DNA of 64,000 nt. Origin: Symbiodinium natans (Eukaryota; Sar; Dinophyceae; Suessiales; Symbiodiniaceae). The stretch spans positions 426,049-490,048 of the forward strand of contig CAJNDS010001001.1 in NCBI GenBank assembly GCA_905221605.1, given 5' to 3'. Of the stretch, positions 1 through 11,584 are shown one piece after another. Below the pieces are notes generated by a model that was not told the DNA's origin, made no database searches, and saw nothing but the letters and a program-made list of their open reading frames with translations. Both the position numbers and the translations under genes were made by a program. The stretch's first letter is position 1; each line of letters begins with the position of its first letter.

Positions 1-240
1 GTGTAGGGTTTAGGGTTTGGAAGGTTTTAGGGTTTAGGGGTTTTCGGGTTTGGGGGTTTAAGGTTGTCAAGGAACTGAATCATAGGGCTTCTTGTAGGGT
101 TGAGGGCTACTGAAGGGTTTTACAGGACACAGGGCTGGAGTGAGACCAGCTTCGCAGGCCACGAAGTACTAGACCCCTGAAAACTACGCACCGACCGCCC
201 CAACAACAGCCCCCCAGACTCCCCAGGTATCCCCAAGTCC

Positions 241-412
241 CTAAACCCTAAACCCTAAACCCTAAACCCTGAACCCTAAACCCTAAACCCTAAACCCTAA
301 ACCCTAAACCCTAAACCCAAAACCCTAAACCCTAAACCCTAAACCCTAAACCCTAAACCCTAAACCCTAAACCCTAAACCCTAAACCCTAAACCCTAACC
401 CTAAACCCTAAA
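241..412 (-). repeat. Interstitial telomere tract, about 24 units
   Basis: CCCTAAA on the plus strand with single-base variants. More unique sequence precedes it, so it is not a chromosome end. Confidence 0.95.
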
Positions 413-814
413 TTCGAAACCCCACGCCAAGTAGCAGGGCGGTGTGTGAGAAGTCACCATCTTGGTGGACGGCCCAATGCCCCATGGGGTAGTAACGTGA
501 GAACCCGACCACCTCAGCATCCAGGCTTTTTAGGGTTTAGGGTTTAGGGTTGAGGGATTGCGCTTCCAGGTCAGGGTTGTCGCTCCTCCTATGTCTCTGA
601 GCCCCAAGCCCGACCTAATCGAAGCACGATCGCGTCATGTGGCTTTTCGTCCTACCCTACATGTGCGGGCCGCGACAATATTTGGGGTACCTGTATGAGA
701 TGTCAAGCGTATGGTGCGTTCTTACATGTGTGCTGGCCTCCATTTCGCTGTGAAGTCTGTGCAATATACAGCAACACAAAGCATAAGGAAGTGCCTCGAA
801 CAGTATAGCATCTA

Positions 815-916
815 CAGCCCTAAACCCTATGAACCCTAAGCCCTAAACCCTAAACCCTCAACCCTAAACCCTAAACCCTAAGCCCTAAACCCTAAGCCCT
901 AAACCCTAAACCCCTC
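815..916 (-). repeat. Interstitial telomere tract, degenerate
   Basis: CCCTAAA with CCCTAAG, CCCTCAA and CCCTATG variants. Confidence 0.85.
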
Positions 917-1054
917 AACCCTTGCAAGCAGCGGGCGCAATGTGGATTGAAGATCCCTGGCACCCACGCAAAGCTGCTCGGCGAGAGCAGGAGCACGTCA
1001 GCCTGTGCTTTTTCGAGAGCAGCACTGCGTAATGTACTATACTACGACACACAA

Positions 1055-1102
1055 AAATCAATAAATACATATATATATATATGTATGTATATATATATAT
1101 AT
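1055..1102. repeat. (TA)n and TATG microsatellite
   Basis: Alternating TA with ATGT interruptions. Similar tracts lie at 5164-5186 and 55208-55250. Confidence 0.85.
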
Positions 1103-2367
1103 TCCAGACCGAAAATATACTGGAACGATTTTCTACTACGGTATCTTCCCTAATATGCGGTAATGGACAATAGTGTGCTGTTATCTGCCAGCGGCCAACT
1201 CAATATCTCCGAGTCTCAGGTCTGAACGGGGCAGCACGTCGGAATTCCCCACCCTAAACCCTAAACCCTAAACCCCGCTTGGCACCCTGGAACCAAGAGT
1301 TCGGGGAACCCTTCTAGAGACTTGTAGGGGTTAGGGTTTAGGGTTTAGGGTTTAGGGTAACTACTTGAGATCCACCCGAAGCCCGAACCAAATCCCTAAA
1401 GCCACTGAAGCCGGAAACCTGCATCATGTGGGCCCAGTCGTCCACCTCGTCCCCGTCCTTGCGACTGGCACTCGGGAGGTTCAGCTGGGTACTTCTCAGT
1501 AGGCTTAGAAGAAGGGTGGCGATGGCCATATCCTTATTTAGGGCACTTATAACCCTACTTATCAGTACCCTAAACCCTAAACCCGAACTAAATCCTAAAC
1601 CCTAACCCTAAACCCTAACTCAACCCTAAACCCTACACCCTACTTATAAGTACCCAAATGGACCTCCAAGCAGTGAAGGTGGAAGTGGAGGACTCTTTGG
1701 TACTTTGGAGCGCCAGGATTTTGAACCAATGCATCCCAGGTTCTGACTGGCTTGTGCGGAGCTGCGGCAGTTTTGGGCTTAAGGTTTGGGGCTTCTACCA
1801 AGGCAAACCCTAAACCCTAAACCCTACAGTAAGTTTTTGCGGCTTTGCATTGGGTGTGAGGCCAACTCCCGGACAGCTGCAGCCGATTTTTTTGACAGCT
1901 CGGCCTAACAGCTCCCAAGAGACTCCGGAATATACCTTAACTCATATTAGGGTTCCTACTATACTTTAAGGGATATACCTTAATTAAGAGGTTTTGGAGT
2001 CTCTGGGCTGCAAGCCTCACCCCACACCAAGCAAATTGGACACCCAGTAAACTACAGCAGTTACTGTGGGTCACTCGCCTCGGCTTGGCGATTGTCGGCT
2101 GTTTGGGTCTCCTAAAGGAAGAGGCTGGGCGGGGGGGGGTGGGGGTAAACCCTAAACCCTTTTTTGAAACCCGGGCTTTCTGAGGTGCCGGCACTGGAGC
2201 CTCAACCCAAAACCCTAAACCCTGAACCCTAAACCCTAAACCCTAAACCCCTACCACAACTCGCCGTGATCACCTAACCTATGAATAAGTCTAAGTTTCC
2301 CGGTGTACCCTCAGCGTTCCAGAAACCTAACCATCATACTCAACCTATCTATAAGACATTTGCCCGA

Positions 2368-2472
2368 AACCCTATAAACCCTATAAACCCTAAACCCTAA
2401 ACCCTAAACCCTAAACCCTAAACCCTATACCCTAAACCCTAAACCCAAACCCTAAACCCTGAACCCTAAACC
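2368..2472 (-). repeat. Interstitial telomere tract
   Basis: CCCTAAA units with CCCTATAAA and CCCTGAA variants; a second short tract lies at 2205-2248. Confidence 0.85.
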
Positions 2473-2565
2473 GTCAGCGTATCTTCAGGGTTCCAGAAAC
2501 CTGCCCAGCGTCGAGATGTACGTCCATGCCGCGGTTACTGTAACCTCAAAGGCGCGGAATTTACA

Positions 2566-2817
2566 ACTTGCAGGTCAATTTGGGTACTTCTGAGTAGCGT
2601 GATGATCGTACCCTAACAAGGATATAGCTATAGTTACCTTACTTATCTGCCAATTGCTTAAGAACCCCCCCCAAAAAAAATAAATAGCTAATGATAATAA
2701 TAAATGTTCTTCCTTCTAAGGGGAATATAGGGAGTACTACATTTTATTTTTGGGGTTTCTTAAGCAACTAGTAGGTTTAGCCCTACTTGGATGTACCCAA
2801 ATGAACCTCCAAGTAGC
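2566..2817. mobile_element. Family A element with a family B element nested inside
   Basis: The outer ends are ACTTGCAGGTCAATTTGGGT and ACCCAAATGAACCTCCAAGT. The inner family B copy (2654-2767) has ends TTGCTTAAGAACCCCCC and GGGGTTTCTTAAGCAA. The family A interior (GATATAGCTATAGTTACC) continues on both sides of the insertion. Confidence 0.75.
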
Positions 2818-3602
2818 CGGTTGAGGGACTGGGGGCCTGCTGTTCGGGGTTCGCGTTCTTTCTCATGTGCCTAACTTAAAAACCCCAAACCTGTTTGTAG
2901 GTCACCTAAGAATGCTCCAAGGGGTATCCTACTAAAAACCTACAATAAAGTAGGTTTGGGGTCCTTGGGGTAGTCGGGTGGACACTCAGACGGTCAGGCA
3001 GACCAACTAGATAAGCGAAGCAAAAGAACGCTCACGCACGCGAACTGTAGAACTTCCAGAGTCACATGGCCTTTACCAATACGCTCCTAAACCCTAAACC
3101 ACAAACCCCTCTGAAACCCGACGCAGAAAGCCCCTTAAGCCCCTTCGGCCCCTAACCCCGCAAACCCAACACCCAGCTAGCCACCCAGCCACCCACAAAC
3201 CCTGCACCCTAAACTCCAAACCTAAACCCGAAACCCTAGACCCCTCTGGCAGTTTACGGGCAAAGCGGCTGTTGAAGTCGGAGGGCTTGTAGTTCTTTTC
3301 AGTCGTGCTGAAAACCTCGATGTTGGGCAGTCAGGCAGGTGGGTGCGCAGACATAAAACCTATGGTTTAGGGTTATAGGGTTTATGAGAGGATATAAAAA
3401 CATCAAGGAATTTTGCCACCCGTCCCGCTTGTTAGGGTTTACAGGGTTGTTTTGGGAGTACGCCTTGAAGGCCCTTTTTTTCAACACCGAAAGAACCTAC
3501 GCAGGAGAATCAGAGAAACAAGAAAGTTGCTCTAATCGATTGGCAACACCTCTGTGAGGGGCCTTTCCGAGTGCGTTCGCACCTGGGACCTCAAGGTTTC
3601 AG

Positions 3603-3682
3603 GGGTTTAGAGTTTAGGGTTTAGGGTTTAGGGTTTAGGGTTTAGGGTTTAGAGTTTAGGGTTTAGGTTTAGGGTTCAGAGG
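3603..3682 (+). repeat. Interstitial telomere tract
   Basis: TTTAGGG units with TTTAGAG variants, opposite in orientation to the tract at 3814-3850. Confidence 0.85.
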
Positions 3683-4014
3683 TTTAGAGGTTTCAGGAGG
3701 AACCCTCGGGCTCTGCAGCGTGGGTCAACCTTCTGGTTGCTATTGCTATGGTTCCGATGAATACTGCAGCGTTCCTGCAGCTTCGTGTGTGCTTGCAAGG
3801 GGCATCCCAGGTTAAACCCTAAACCCTAAACCCTAAACCCTAAAACCCTAAAACCCTACACCCTATAAAGCCTGCATGTAGAATTCTCTGTGGCTGCAGC
3901 CGCGGCGACAGGTCATTGTCACCAAGGGGCATGAAACTCCGCGTCGCCCACAAGTGGCTGCACGGCGTCCAGAACGCTGTGGTACTGCTCGTCTGGCATG
4001 CCTGAGGCTCCCCT

Positions 4015-4116
4015 CAACCCTAAACCCCAAACCCTAAACCCTAAACCCTAAACCCCAAACCCTAAACCCTAAACCCTAAACCCTAAACCCTAAACCCTAA
4101 ACCCTAAACCCTAAAT
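4015..4116 (-). repeat. Interstitial telomere tract, about 13 units
   Basis: Mostly exact CCCTAAA. Confidence 0.9.
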
Positions 4117-4195
4117 GCTCAGCGGCTGCGAAGTGTTTCGGGGTGTCGAGAGGCCGAAAACTGAACAAACCCCAAAACCCCCAAACCCTAAACCC

Positions 4196-4302
4196 TAAAC
4201 TGGAAGCTTCCTTGATGGGCACGTAGAACCAAACACGGCTCTAACCGTAGTTACCCTGCTTCTAAAACCCTACTTACAAGTGCCCATGAACCCCTACAAA
4301 GC
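4196..4302. mobile_element. Family A element, degraded
   Basis: Contains TAACCGTAGTTACCCTGC and CCCTACTTACAAGTGCCCAT, with a poor left end CTTCCTTGATGGGCACGT. It is bordered by telomere tracts. Confidence 0.45.
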
Positions 4303-4906
4303 ACCCCTAAACCCTAAACCCTAAACCCCCAAGCGCGCGCCTCGGTTCGAGCCGACGTGGAGGTCCCCCCGCCGGAGGTGCATCGCCACGCGCAGCTTCT
4401 GGGTCTTGAAATGCCTTGGGGTTTAGGGTTTAGGATTTAGGGTTTGGGGTGTAGGGTTTGGGGTTTAGGGTTGCAGGCCTTAGCAGGACTTGAATCAAGG
4501 CTACGACGGCTTCGGGTTAGGGGTTTCAGTTTGGGGTTGGGGCTGATGGCCAAAACTTTGGGGCTGGAGGTGGACGTGGGTGCCTTGATTTCGGTAAGCC
4601 CTAAGCCTTACTTAAAAATCCCCAAACCTACCTTGTTGTAGGTCGCCTAAGAACCCTTTTCGGGATTGAGACTAGATGCCTACGAACCCCAAACCCTCAA
4701 CCGGTTCTTAAGGTAACAGTTGGGCTAACATTGGGGGGGTCAGAAAAAGCTTCCCTGCAATGTAGGGGCCTTGACAACTCGAATAGGGCTTTGGGGGTTC
4801 TTATAGTCTATTCATGAAGGGACCATAAGGGAAAAATATCAGCAATTTGGGGGGGGGGGGTATTAGATTATATTCATGAAGGGACCATGAGGGAATAAGA
4901 TCAGTA

Positions 4907-5003
4907 ATTACCCAAAGGCTCCAATGTAGCTCCTTTTTGGGTTAGTTATAGGGGATTTTAGTATGCTACCCCAAAAAGGTACTACATAGGAGCCTTTGGG
5001 TAT
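4907..5003. mobile_element. Family L inverted-repeat element
   Basis: TACCCAAAGGCTCCAATGTA and its inverse TACATAGGAGCCTTTGGGTA are joined by inner arms CCTTTTTGGGTTAG and ACCCCAAAAAGG. An almost perfect hairpin of about 97 bp. Confidence 0.65.
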
Positions 5004-5867
5004 GCCGACCCCTACATAGTCGCCATGGCACGGCGTGGCTCTGCGCATCAGCGGCGTCGACTCGCGAAGCTGAGCCTTCGAATTCGGGCGGATGTCAGGG
5101 TTGCGTCTGTGTTGTTGCTTTGTTGTTTTCTCTTTTTTACTTTATTATTATTATGATTATTATATACATATATATATATATATCTTTATTTCTTTATTTT
5201 ATCTTTTTTTTTTTTGGGGGGGGGGGGGGGGGTTTAGGATGTTCGCGTTCTAGAGCTTGTGCTTTATGATTTTGAGGTTCAAGGGTGCATGTGTTGAAGC
5301 CAGTGCGGCTATAGGCTCTGGGTTCCAAGGACCCCAGTAACTCAGAACACCACACAAGTACTCTGGAACCTGAACCCTGCAGAAGCGTCAGGGACAATGG
5401 GGCATTGAACAAAAAGACGGAAGCTTAACAATTCTCGGGGATGATGTGGGCGGCCTCTCTGCATTAGGCTCACATTTTCATTGTTTTTTGCGTGCATGTG
5501 TGTGTGTGTATGGGCGCGTGGGTGGGCGGGGGTGGTTGACGTTCTTGATGAGGAGGCTCTACCCATGACGACAACCCCTAAAACCTAACCCCCGCTCAAC
5601 CCGAATTGGGGGGCCCAGCCCAGCAAGGGGATTCAAAAGGAACCCTGGCTGCAGTATATTGGTCGGAATTTGTTACAAATAGTATTCTCTTATGTCTTTC
5701 ATAACTATACTATAATAACCCGCCAAAAAAAGCCTATTCCAACTATTAAGACCCCTATATTAGAGAGCCAGGAGTTGTGAATTCAGAGCTTACGCACGGG
5801 CTGGCTTCGAGGATGTGGTAGCTTGCCTGACTCAGGGTCTCTTTCTCCGGATACCTCTGCTTCCATA

Positions 5868-5935
5868 CCAGCATGGGCTATTATCCGTGTAACCCCTCAA
5901 AAAGGGCCCTTTCTAGGGTTGATAATTGGGATTTA
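5868..5935. mobile_element. Family D half element
   Basis: CCAGCATGGGCTATTATCCG is followed by the core AACCCCTCAAAAAGGGCCC. The right inverted end is missing, replaced by a TTTAGGG run from 5934. Confidence 0.45.
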
Positions 5936-6605
5936 GGGTTTAGGGTTTAGGGTTGCTTCATACATCTTAGGGTGTCATCAGCCCTACAAAGCCCACATTG
6001 GCACACCCAAAACAGAGCAGACTCCAAGGAGCGAGGAAGCTGGGTGTCAGAAGATCGCCGTTGTGGACCTCTCTCTCTCTCTCGAGCTGGGGTCTTCATG
6101 CGCTCGGTACATTTTGTTGCTGGGTTTAGGGTTCAAGGGCTTAGGACTCAGGCTCCTTTTAGGCTTCGGGGCTACGAAGCCTGCACACGCAGCTGCTCTC
6201 GAAACCCTAGCAGCTTCCGTCATGGCTTAGGCCATAATAGGGTACCGCCATTTCAAGAATGCGGCAAGAAGTTGTGCGGAACTCCCTGCTCAAAGGGCGC
6301 GGGTGCTCTTGGGCTTCTTCTGTGCGTCACACAGACTTGGGCGGTCGCGGGTTAAGGCCTGATGGTGCGAGCTTCCCTAAACCCTAAACCCTCAACCCCA
6401 AAAACCTAGACCCCAAACCCTAAACCCCAAATCGTAAACCGTTCAGCCCCAAATCGTGAACCCTAAAAGCCCAGATCCTACAAAGGCTCACCCCTTCTCG
6501 CGCCAGGCCGCCATGCCAGTGATGCAGCCCACGAAAAGTACATCTTGCCCGGGCTGCCATGGTGCCTTCAGGGCACCGAGCTTTGGGGTTTTTGGGTTCA
6601 GGGCC

Positions 6606-6688
6606 GTTTAGGGTTTAGGGTTTAGGGTTTAGGGTTTAGGGTTTAGGGTTTAGGGTTTAGGGTTTAGGGTTTAGGGTTTGGGGTTTAG
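6606..6688 (+). repeat. Interstitial telomere tract, about 11 units
   Basis: Nearly perfect TTTAGGG, directly abutting a family A element. Confidence 0.9.
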
Positions 6689-6790
6689 GGATACTTGACG
6701 GTTCATGGGTACTGATAAGTAGGGCTAACCAGAGCTGGAGTACTTATGACCCCTTCTTCGAAGTGCCCATGGACCTACTGTAGGAGGTGG
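6689..6790. mobile_element. Family A element, degraded
   Basis: The left end is TACTTGACGGTTCATGGGTA, and the right end is AGTGCCCATGGACCTACTGT. It directly abuts the telomere tract at 6606-6688. Confidence 0.5.
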
Positions 6791-7182
6791 CGGGGCCTTC
6801 GTTTCCGTGTGAGGGTGCGGGGTCGTGAGCTCTTCCTATAGAGTAACTAACGGTTACGGTTTAGGGTTTAGGGTTTATGCACCCTAAACAACGGGACATG
6901 TACCTCATGAGCCTCCTATAGAGTAACTAGCCTTCATAAACCCCGAACGCAGGAGAAAAAGGGACATGCACCTTGATTTTTGGGCATAGCTCTAAACCCT
7001 AAACCCTACACCCTAAACCTGAAACCCTAAACCCTAAACCCTAAACCCTAAACCCTAAACCCTAAACCCCCCTTCCACGTCCGCATCGGATTTTCAGGCA
7101 CAGGAACATGCGCCGCCGCATCCAGGATCTTTTGCTCGTCGACGAAGTAGCAGTGGTCGAAGTGGGGAGCCTTTGCCTGGGG

Positions 7183-7314
7183 TTTGGGGGGGTTTGGGGG
7201 GTTTGGGGGGTTTGGGGGGTTTAGGGTTTAGGGTTTAGGGTTGAGGGTTTAGGGGTTTAGGGTTTAGGGTTTTAGGGTTGATGGTTTGGGGGGTTTAGGG
7301 TTTAGGGTTTAATG
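7183..7314 (+). repeat. G-rich telomere-variant tract
   Basis: Starts as GGGGGGTTT units and turns into TTTAGGG. The G-run length varies from three to six. Confidence 0.85.
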
Positions 7315-8698
7315 TTGCCCCCGCAATATTCTAAGAGGACGCCATTACGAAAAGTTTTTCGGCCATTCAGGATCTTGGCCCTTTGCTTTGGGGGGTACAC
7401 TATAATTAAAAGTTTTCGTGCCGTGACTTTTTTTGGCGTGGGGCTCAGTCCTTCGGTTTTCAGGCAGGCATAAGCTGTCTCGAGAAGGGGAGATACTTGA
7501 AGAGCCTGAAGCCTCGACCTTTCCAGGATCTCCGAAAATCTTCTTTTTTCAGGGCGCGCTTTCTTTATAAACTCCTTACTTAAAACTATATGATTCCGTA
7601 GGCGAATCATATCCGGGGGGTAGGCTTATTAACGCAGGTCCAACATGAGAGTTTAGGGGTTAAGGTGTTTTGGGCGTTTTTTGGTGCTTCTTTTTTAGTT
7701 TTGTTTCCGGTGGTTTTGGTTGTGGGTTTTTCTTTCCTTTTGCCACCCGCCTGGTTTGAGATTGATTTTAGGGTTTGAGGTTTAGGGATTAGGGCCATCA
7801 GCTTCTCACGGCAACGCGAAAAAAAAACACAGCAACCCCCTTCCTCCTTCTAGGTTGCGGCCCTCTGAGCAACCTCGGAAGAGTCCTTCCACCCCTAAAG
7901 CGTCCTTGAGCCCTCGAACGTGCCCACCCGGACTGCGTGAGAGGACCCTGAACCCAATAACCTAGAGCCCCAAGAAGGCCGCCGTGCCTTCTGCAAGATT
8001 CGCCGGTACGAGGTGCCAAGCAGTTCGGTCATACCTTGCTGACGAGAGGGCTAACCCTAAATCCTAAACCCTAAACCCTATATAAACCCTAAACCCTAAC
8101 TACGGCTAGGACTCCAACCCTAAGCCCTAAAACCTGTCGCTTCTACTTTCCTGAAAAAACACGGAATCTCCCCTCCGGGCCTCCGGTTGCCGGAAGGTCT
8201 GAAAGGTCTGAAGCCCCATCCGCTACCACCCGCCCTCTTCCTTCTCCCCTTAGGGGCAAGGAAAGGTGCAGGGTTTACTCGGCGCTGACTCTGAGTCCGA
8301 GCAACTGAGCGTGACTGCACTACATCATCGGGACCACCCCCCAGTAGTACTGAAACTACCGGTTCAGGGTTTAGGGTTTGGGGTTTGGGGTTTCGGGTGC
8401 ATGCAATTGTGCCCCTAGCCTGAGCCAGAGCAGAACCTATTCCACGAGCGCCATCTTTAGAAGCAGCGCCCCGAAAGCCTCAAAAAACCTTGGCCAGCCC
8501 AACCCCTCTTCGGTACCCCTCTGTGAGTTTAGGGTTTAGGGTTTAGGGTTTAGGGTTTAGGGTCGATTTTCCCAATGTCCTGTAACTAGAGAGCGCTTCC
8601 CAAATCCAGCTTTCGGGAATCCAATCTCTGGCGCTCTCTTCTGCCAAGAAGTTGGGCACCTTGCAACCGGAACGACCTTGCGCCTAGTTCGAGACCAT

Positions 8699-8835
8699 GT
8701 ACTTGGAGGTTCACGGTACTTATGAACCAATTATAACTGTACATATCACCCACTTATAAGCCCCTTTAAGTGCCCCAATATGGTTAGAAGTACAGTTATA
8801 AGTACAGTTATAATTGGTTAATAGGTACCATGTAC
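8699..8835. mobile_element. Family A-like inverted-repeat element
   Basis: The ends are GTACTTGGAGGTTCACGGTA and its near-inverse CATGTACCTCCAAGTAG. The interior holds nested inverted copies of ACCAATTATAACTGTAC. The total length is about 137 bp, enough for a near-complete hairpin. No coding capacity. Confidence 0.7.
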
Positions 8836-9534
8836 CTCCAAGTAGTGGTTGTGGGCACGTAAGAAGCCGCTCTACCGACCCATGGATGTTCCCAATGCAA
8901 TCTCCCAACCCTTAAGCCCCAATAAGTCCCGAAACACTTTGTCTAGGGTAGTTCTCTATATTAGGGTCTCTTTCGGGATCCCTTTTTCTAAAGGGTGCAG
9001 CCTTATCATGAGTAAGCAAACAGGGACCCTAATTTCGGAAACTACCCCTAAACCCTAAACCCTAAACCCCAAACCCTAAACCCGAAACCCCTAAAACCTT
9101 AAGCCTACGAGGTTCGAATTCTGCCCGGGAGCTGATCGGAATGTACACACCATGCGACTCTTGCTTCTCCTGGCACGCGGCGTGCGCACATCTTGGGGGA
9201 CTGTTGTTGGGACACAATTGCAAGATGTAAGAGTTGGATGGAGGCCCTATGCACTACACTGAAGTTGGGAAAACAAGCTTGAAAGCCCTCTCCAGCTGAA
9301 GCCATGAAAGCCACCACTTCTGGTGTCATGTAGGATTGCAGACCCTCGTCCCCACGAACTCTTAAACCCATAGGTTAAGCACCCTGAGCACTACATGCTC
9401 CTAACCCTAAACCCTAAACCCCAAACCCTAAACCCTAAACCCTCTTTGCCTGCTTGAGGAGCCCGCCGAAGTTCATGCCCACTTTTGCGGCCAGCGCCAT
9501 CATGTTGATCAAGTTGGCTGCCCGCTCCCCTTGG

Positions 9535-9600
9535 AAGGTTTAGGGGTTTAGGGGTTTAGGGGTTTAGGGGTTTAGGGGTTTAGGGGTTTAGGGTTAGGGG
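9535..9600 (+). repeat. 8-bp telomere-variant tract TTTAGGGG
   Basis: Seven units of TTTAGGGG, homogenous, ending in TTTAGGG. Confidence 0.85.
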
Positions 9601-9873
9601 TATTCCTATAAGAAGGGTTATAAGCACCCTAAATACCGCCAAACTGGAGATTCTTAGGAGGAAAGCGATCTCGGGCATTTCTGTGGACCTTTGGCAGGAA
9701 TTTCCTCGCGAGAAAGGCCTACAGACGTGCCTGATGAGTGATCGTCAACCCTAGACAATGAGCGTCAACTGTCAGCATTCCCCCCTGAAGCACTCAGCAA
9801 CAACCGTATACCCCCTAAACTCTATAACTCAACCCAAGATCCTCAACCCTGCTGTCCGAGACCCCCAAGACCT

Positions 9874-9979
9874 GTACTTGGAGGTTCATCATTGGTACTT
9901 CTACGTAGGGTTCCAAGTACCCTGAATCAGCTGTTCTACATAGTTCCCCTACTTGCCAACCAGTGAACCTCCAAGTACA
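9874..9979. mobile_element. Family A inverted-repeat element
   Basis: The ends are GTACTTGGAGGTTCATCATT and CAGTGAACCTCCAAGTAC. A 106-bp non-autonomous element beside a telomere tract. Confidence 0.7.
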
Positions 9980-10075
9980 AGCCCTAAACCCTAAACCCTT
10001 AACCCTAAACCCCAAACCCCAAACCCTAAACCCTAAACCCATTTTAAACCCCAAACCCTAAACCCTAAACCCTCG
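9980..10075 (-). repeat. Interstitial telomere tract
   Basis: CCCTAAA with CCCCAAA variants, abutting the family A element at 9874-9979. Confidence 0.85.
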
Positions 10076-10701
10076 AAGTGAGCCAAGGAGCCGAGGCCAT
10101 CGCGCCTCTCCACGGCATAGAACGTCGCCCGCTTCTGGCGCCGAGGGCTCGGGCGAGCTTAGTTGTTTCGAATCTCAAAGGGATTCGGGTTTGGGGCCTA
10201 AGCACTTTTTGCTTTGCCGTCCAGGAAGCCGGGGCTTCAAGTTTAGGAGTTGAGGGTTTAGAGCTTGCTCGGATTGCTTGTGGTGTGACCATGAGCTAGA
10301 TGACAGAAGATGAACAAATAATGATCGAATGCAGATCTCATCGAAGATCCCCAGTAACATCGGAATCAAAAAGGCCTCCCTTCTAATGTTGAGTGGGAAC
10401 CAAGGACCTGTTCAAACTCCCGGGAAGTAATTACTGGGTCCGAGCTGGGTCCTAGATTGGCGAGCACGAAAAAAGGATCGGCGGATCGGTGATATGGGGT
10501 TGAACGTCTGACTCTCTCCCAGCCAAGAGCTGGCCCTAAACCCTAAACCCTAAACCCTAGGAACCTCCACCCGAAACCCGGAAAGTCCTGTTTGCTAACA
10601 GTGGTATACCTTTTCTGACCTACACTCGGAACTCTGCAAGTAGAGCCCCGCTTAGCACTGAACGAGCAGAGCAGACGCCACCACGAAGCTGCGAAAAACA
10701 C

Positions 10702-10842
10702 GGTTTAGGGGTTAGGGGTTAGGGTTTAGGGTTTAGGGTTTGGGGGTTGGGGTTTGGGGTTTGGGGTTTGGGGTTTGGGGTTTAGGGTTTGGTTTGTTTT
10801 TAGGGTCTAGGGTTTAGGGTTCTTAGGGTTTAGGGGTTTCTA
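10702..10842 (+). repeat. Interstitial telomere tract with TTTGGGG variants
   Basis: TTTAGGG and TTTGGGG units mixed. Confidence 0.85.
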
Positions 10843-11029
10843 GGCGACTTCAGGTTTCCTTCTCGCCACCCACCGGCTGTTGGGGCTTGTAGGGCTTCAT
10901 GGGTAAACGCTCCATCAGCGCCTCCCCCGCACCGAGCTTGCAGAGGGGACAGTCGGCAGGAGCCAGATCGCCCTGAGCCCAGGGACTCCAGCCAGCCAGG
11001 TGGTTCGGCTAAACGAGCGTCCCTTTTGC

Positions 11030-11206
11030 TTCAGAACCCTCCCCCCCCCCCCCAAAAAAAAAAAGAAGCTTCTACTCTTCCTTATAAGGGATTATTACCC
11101 TTATTTGCTTCAGAACCCCCCCCCCCCAAAAAAAAAAAAAAAGCTTTACTCTTCCTTATAAGGGATTATTCCCCTTGATTTTTTGGGGGGTTCTTAAGCA
11201 AATGGT
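11030..11206. mobile_element. Family B element, tandem left halves
   Basis: Two consecutive copies of TTGCTTCAGAACCC plus a C-run, an A-run and CTTCCTTATAAGGGATTATT are followed by a single right end GGGGGGTTCTTAAGCAA. Either tandem duplication or insertion of one copy into another would give this. Confidence 0.65.
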
Positions 11207-11584
11207 TCTTTTGGGGTACTTGTTCTGCGGGTGCCGCACTAAATACGGGACCCAGTAAAGGACCCTCATGTAGAGAACAGCCTATCCCTTAAAATGAGGA
11301 CGATTCCTCCAAGCGGGGGATCCTTAAGAAATTTAAGGAAGACTGACTCGTTGAAATTTCTCAATTATAAGGGATATTTTGAGTCTGGGAGGAGGGCCAA
11401 GTCAGGGAATGGAAACTCCAAGCCCCAGAAAGCCCAAAGGACCCGAACCGGCCCCGAAAGGTCCCACTTGTACTGGAGGTTCATTTGGGTACTGTTTAGG
11501 GTTTAGGGCTTGGGCTGTACTTCTAAGAAAGTTTTTCCCCAAACAGGAACCGTTTGGGGTCCTCTCCTCAGAAAAAAAATGTCA

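Larger units (their letters stand above)
1..11029. other. Gene-poor repeat region
   Basis: Between the listed tracts and elements I see no recognisable protein, RNA gene or splice-joined frame. The open frames of 60-130 codons here lack family motifs and many run through telomere repeats. Confidence 0.6.

Noticed and set aside
1-412. Possible true chromosome end at the left edge
   Set aside because: Tracts of both orientations and unique sequence occur on either side, and the same pattern continues across the whole window.
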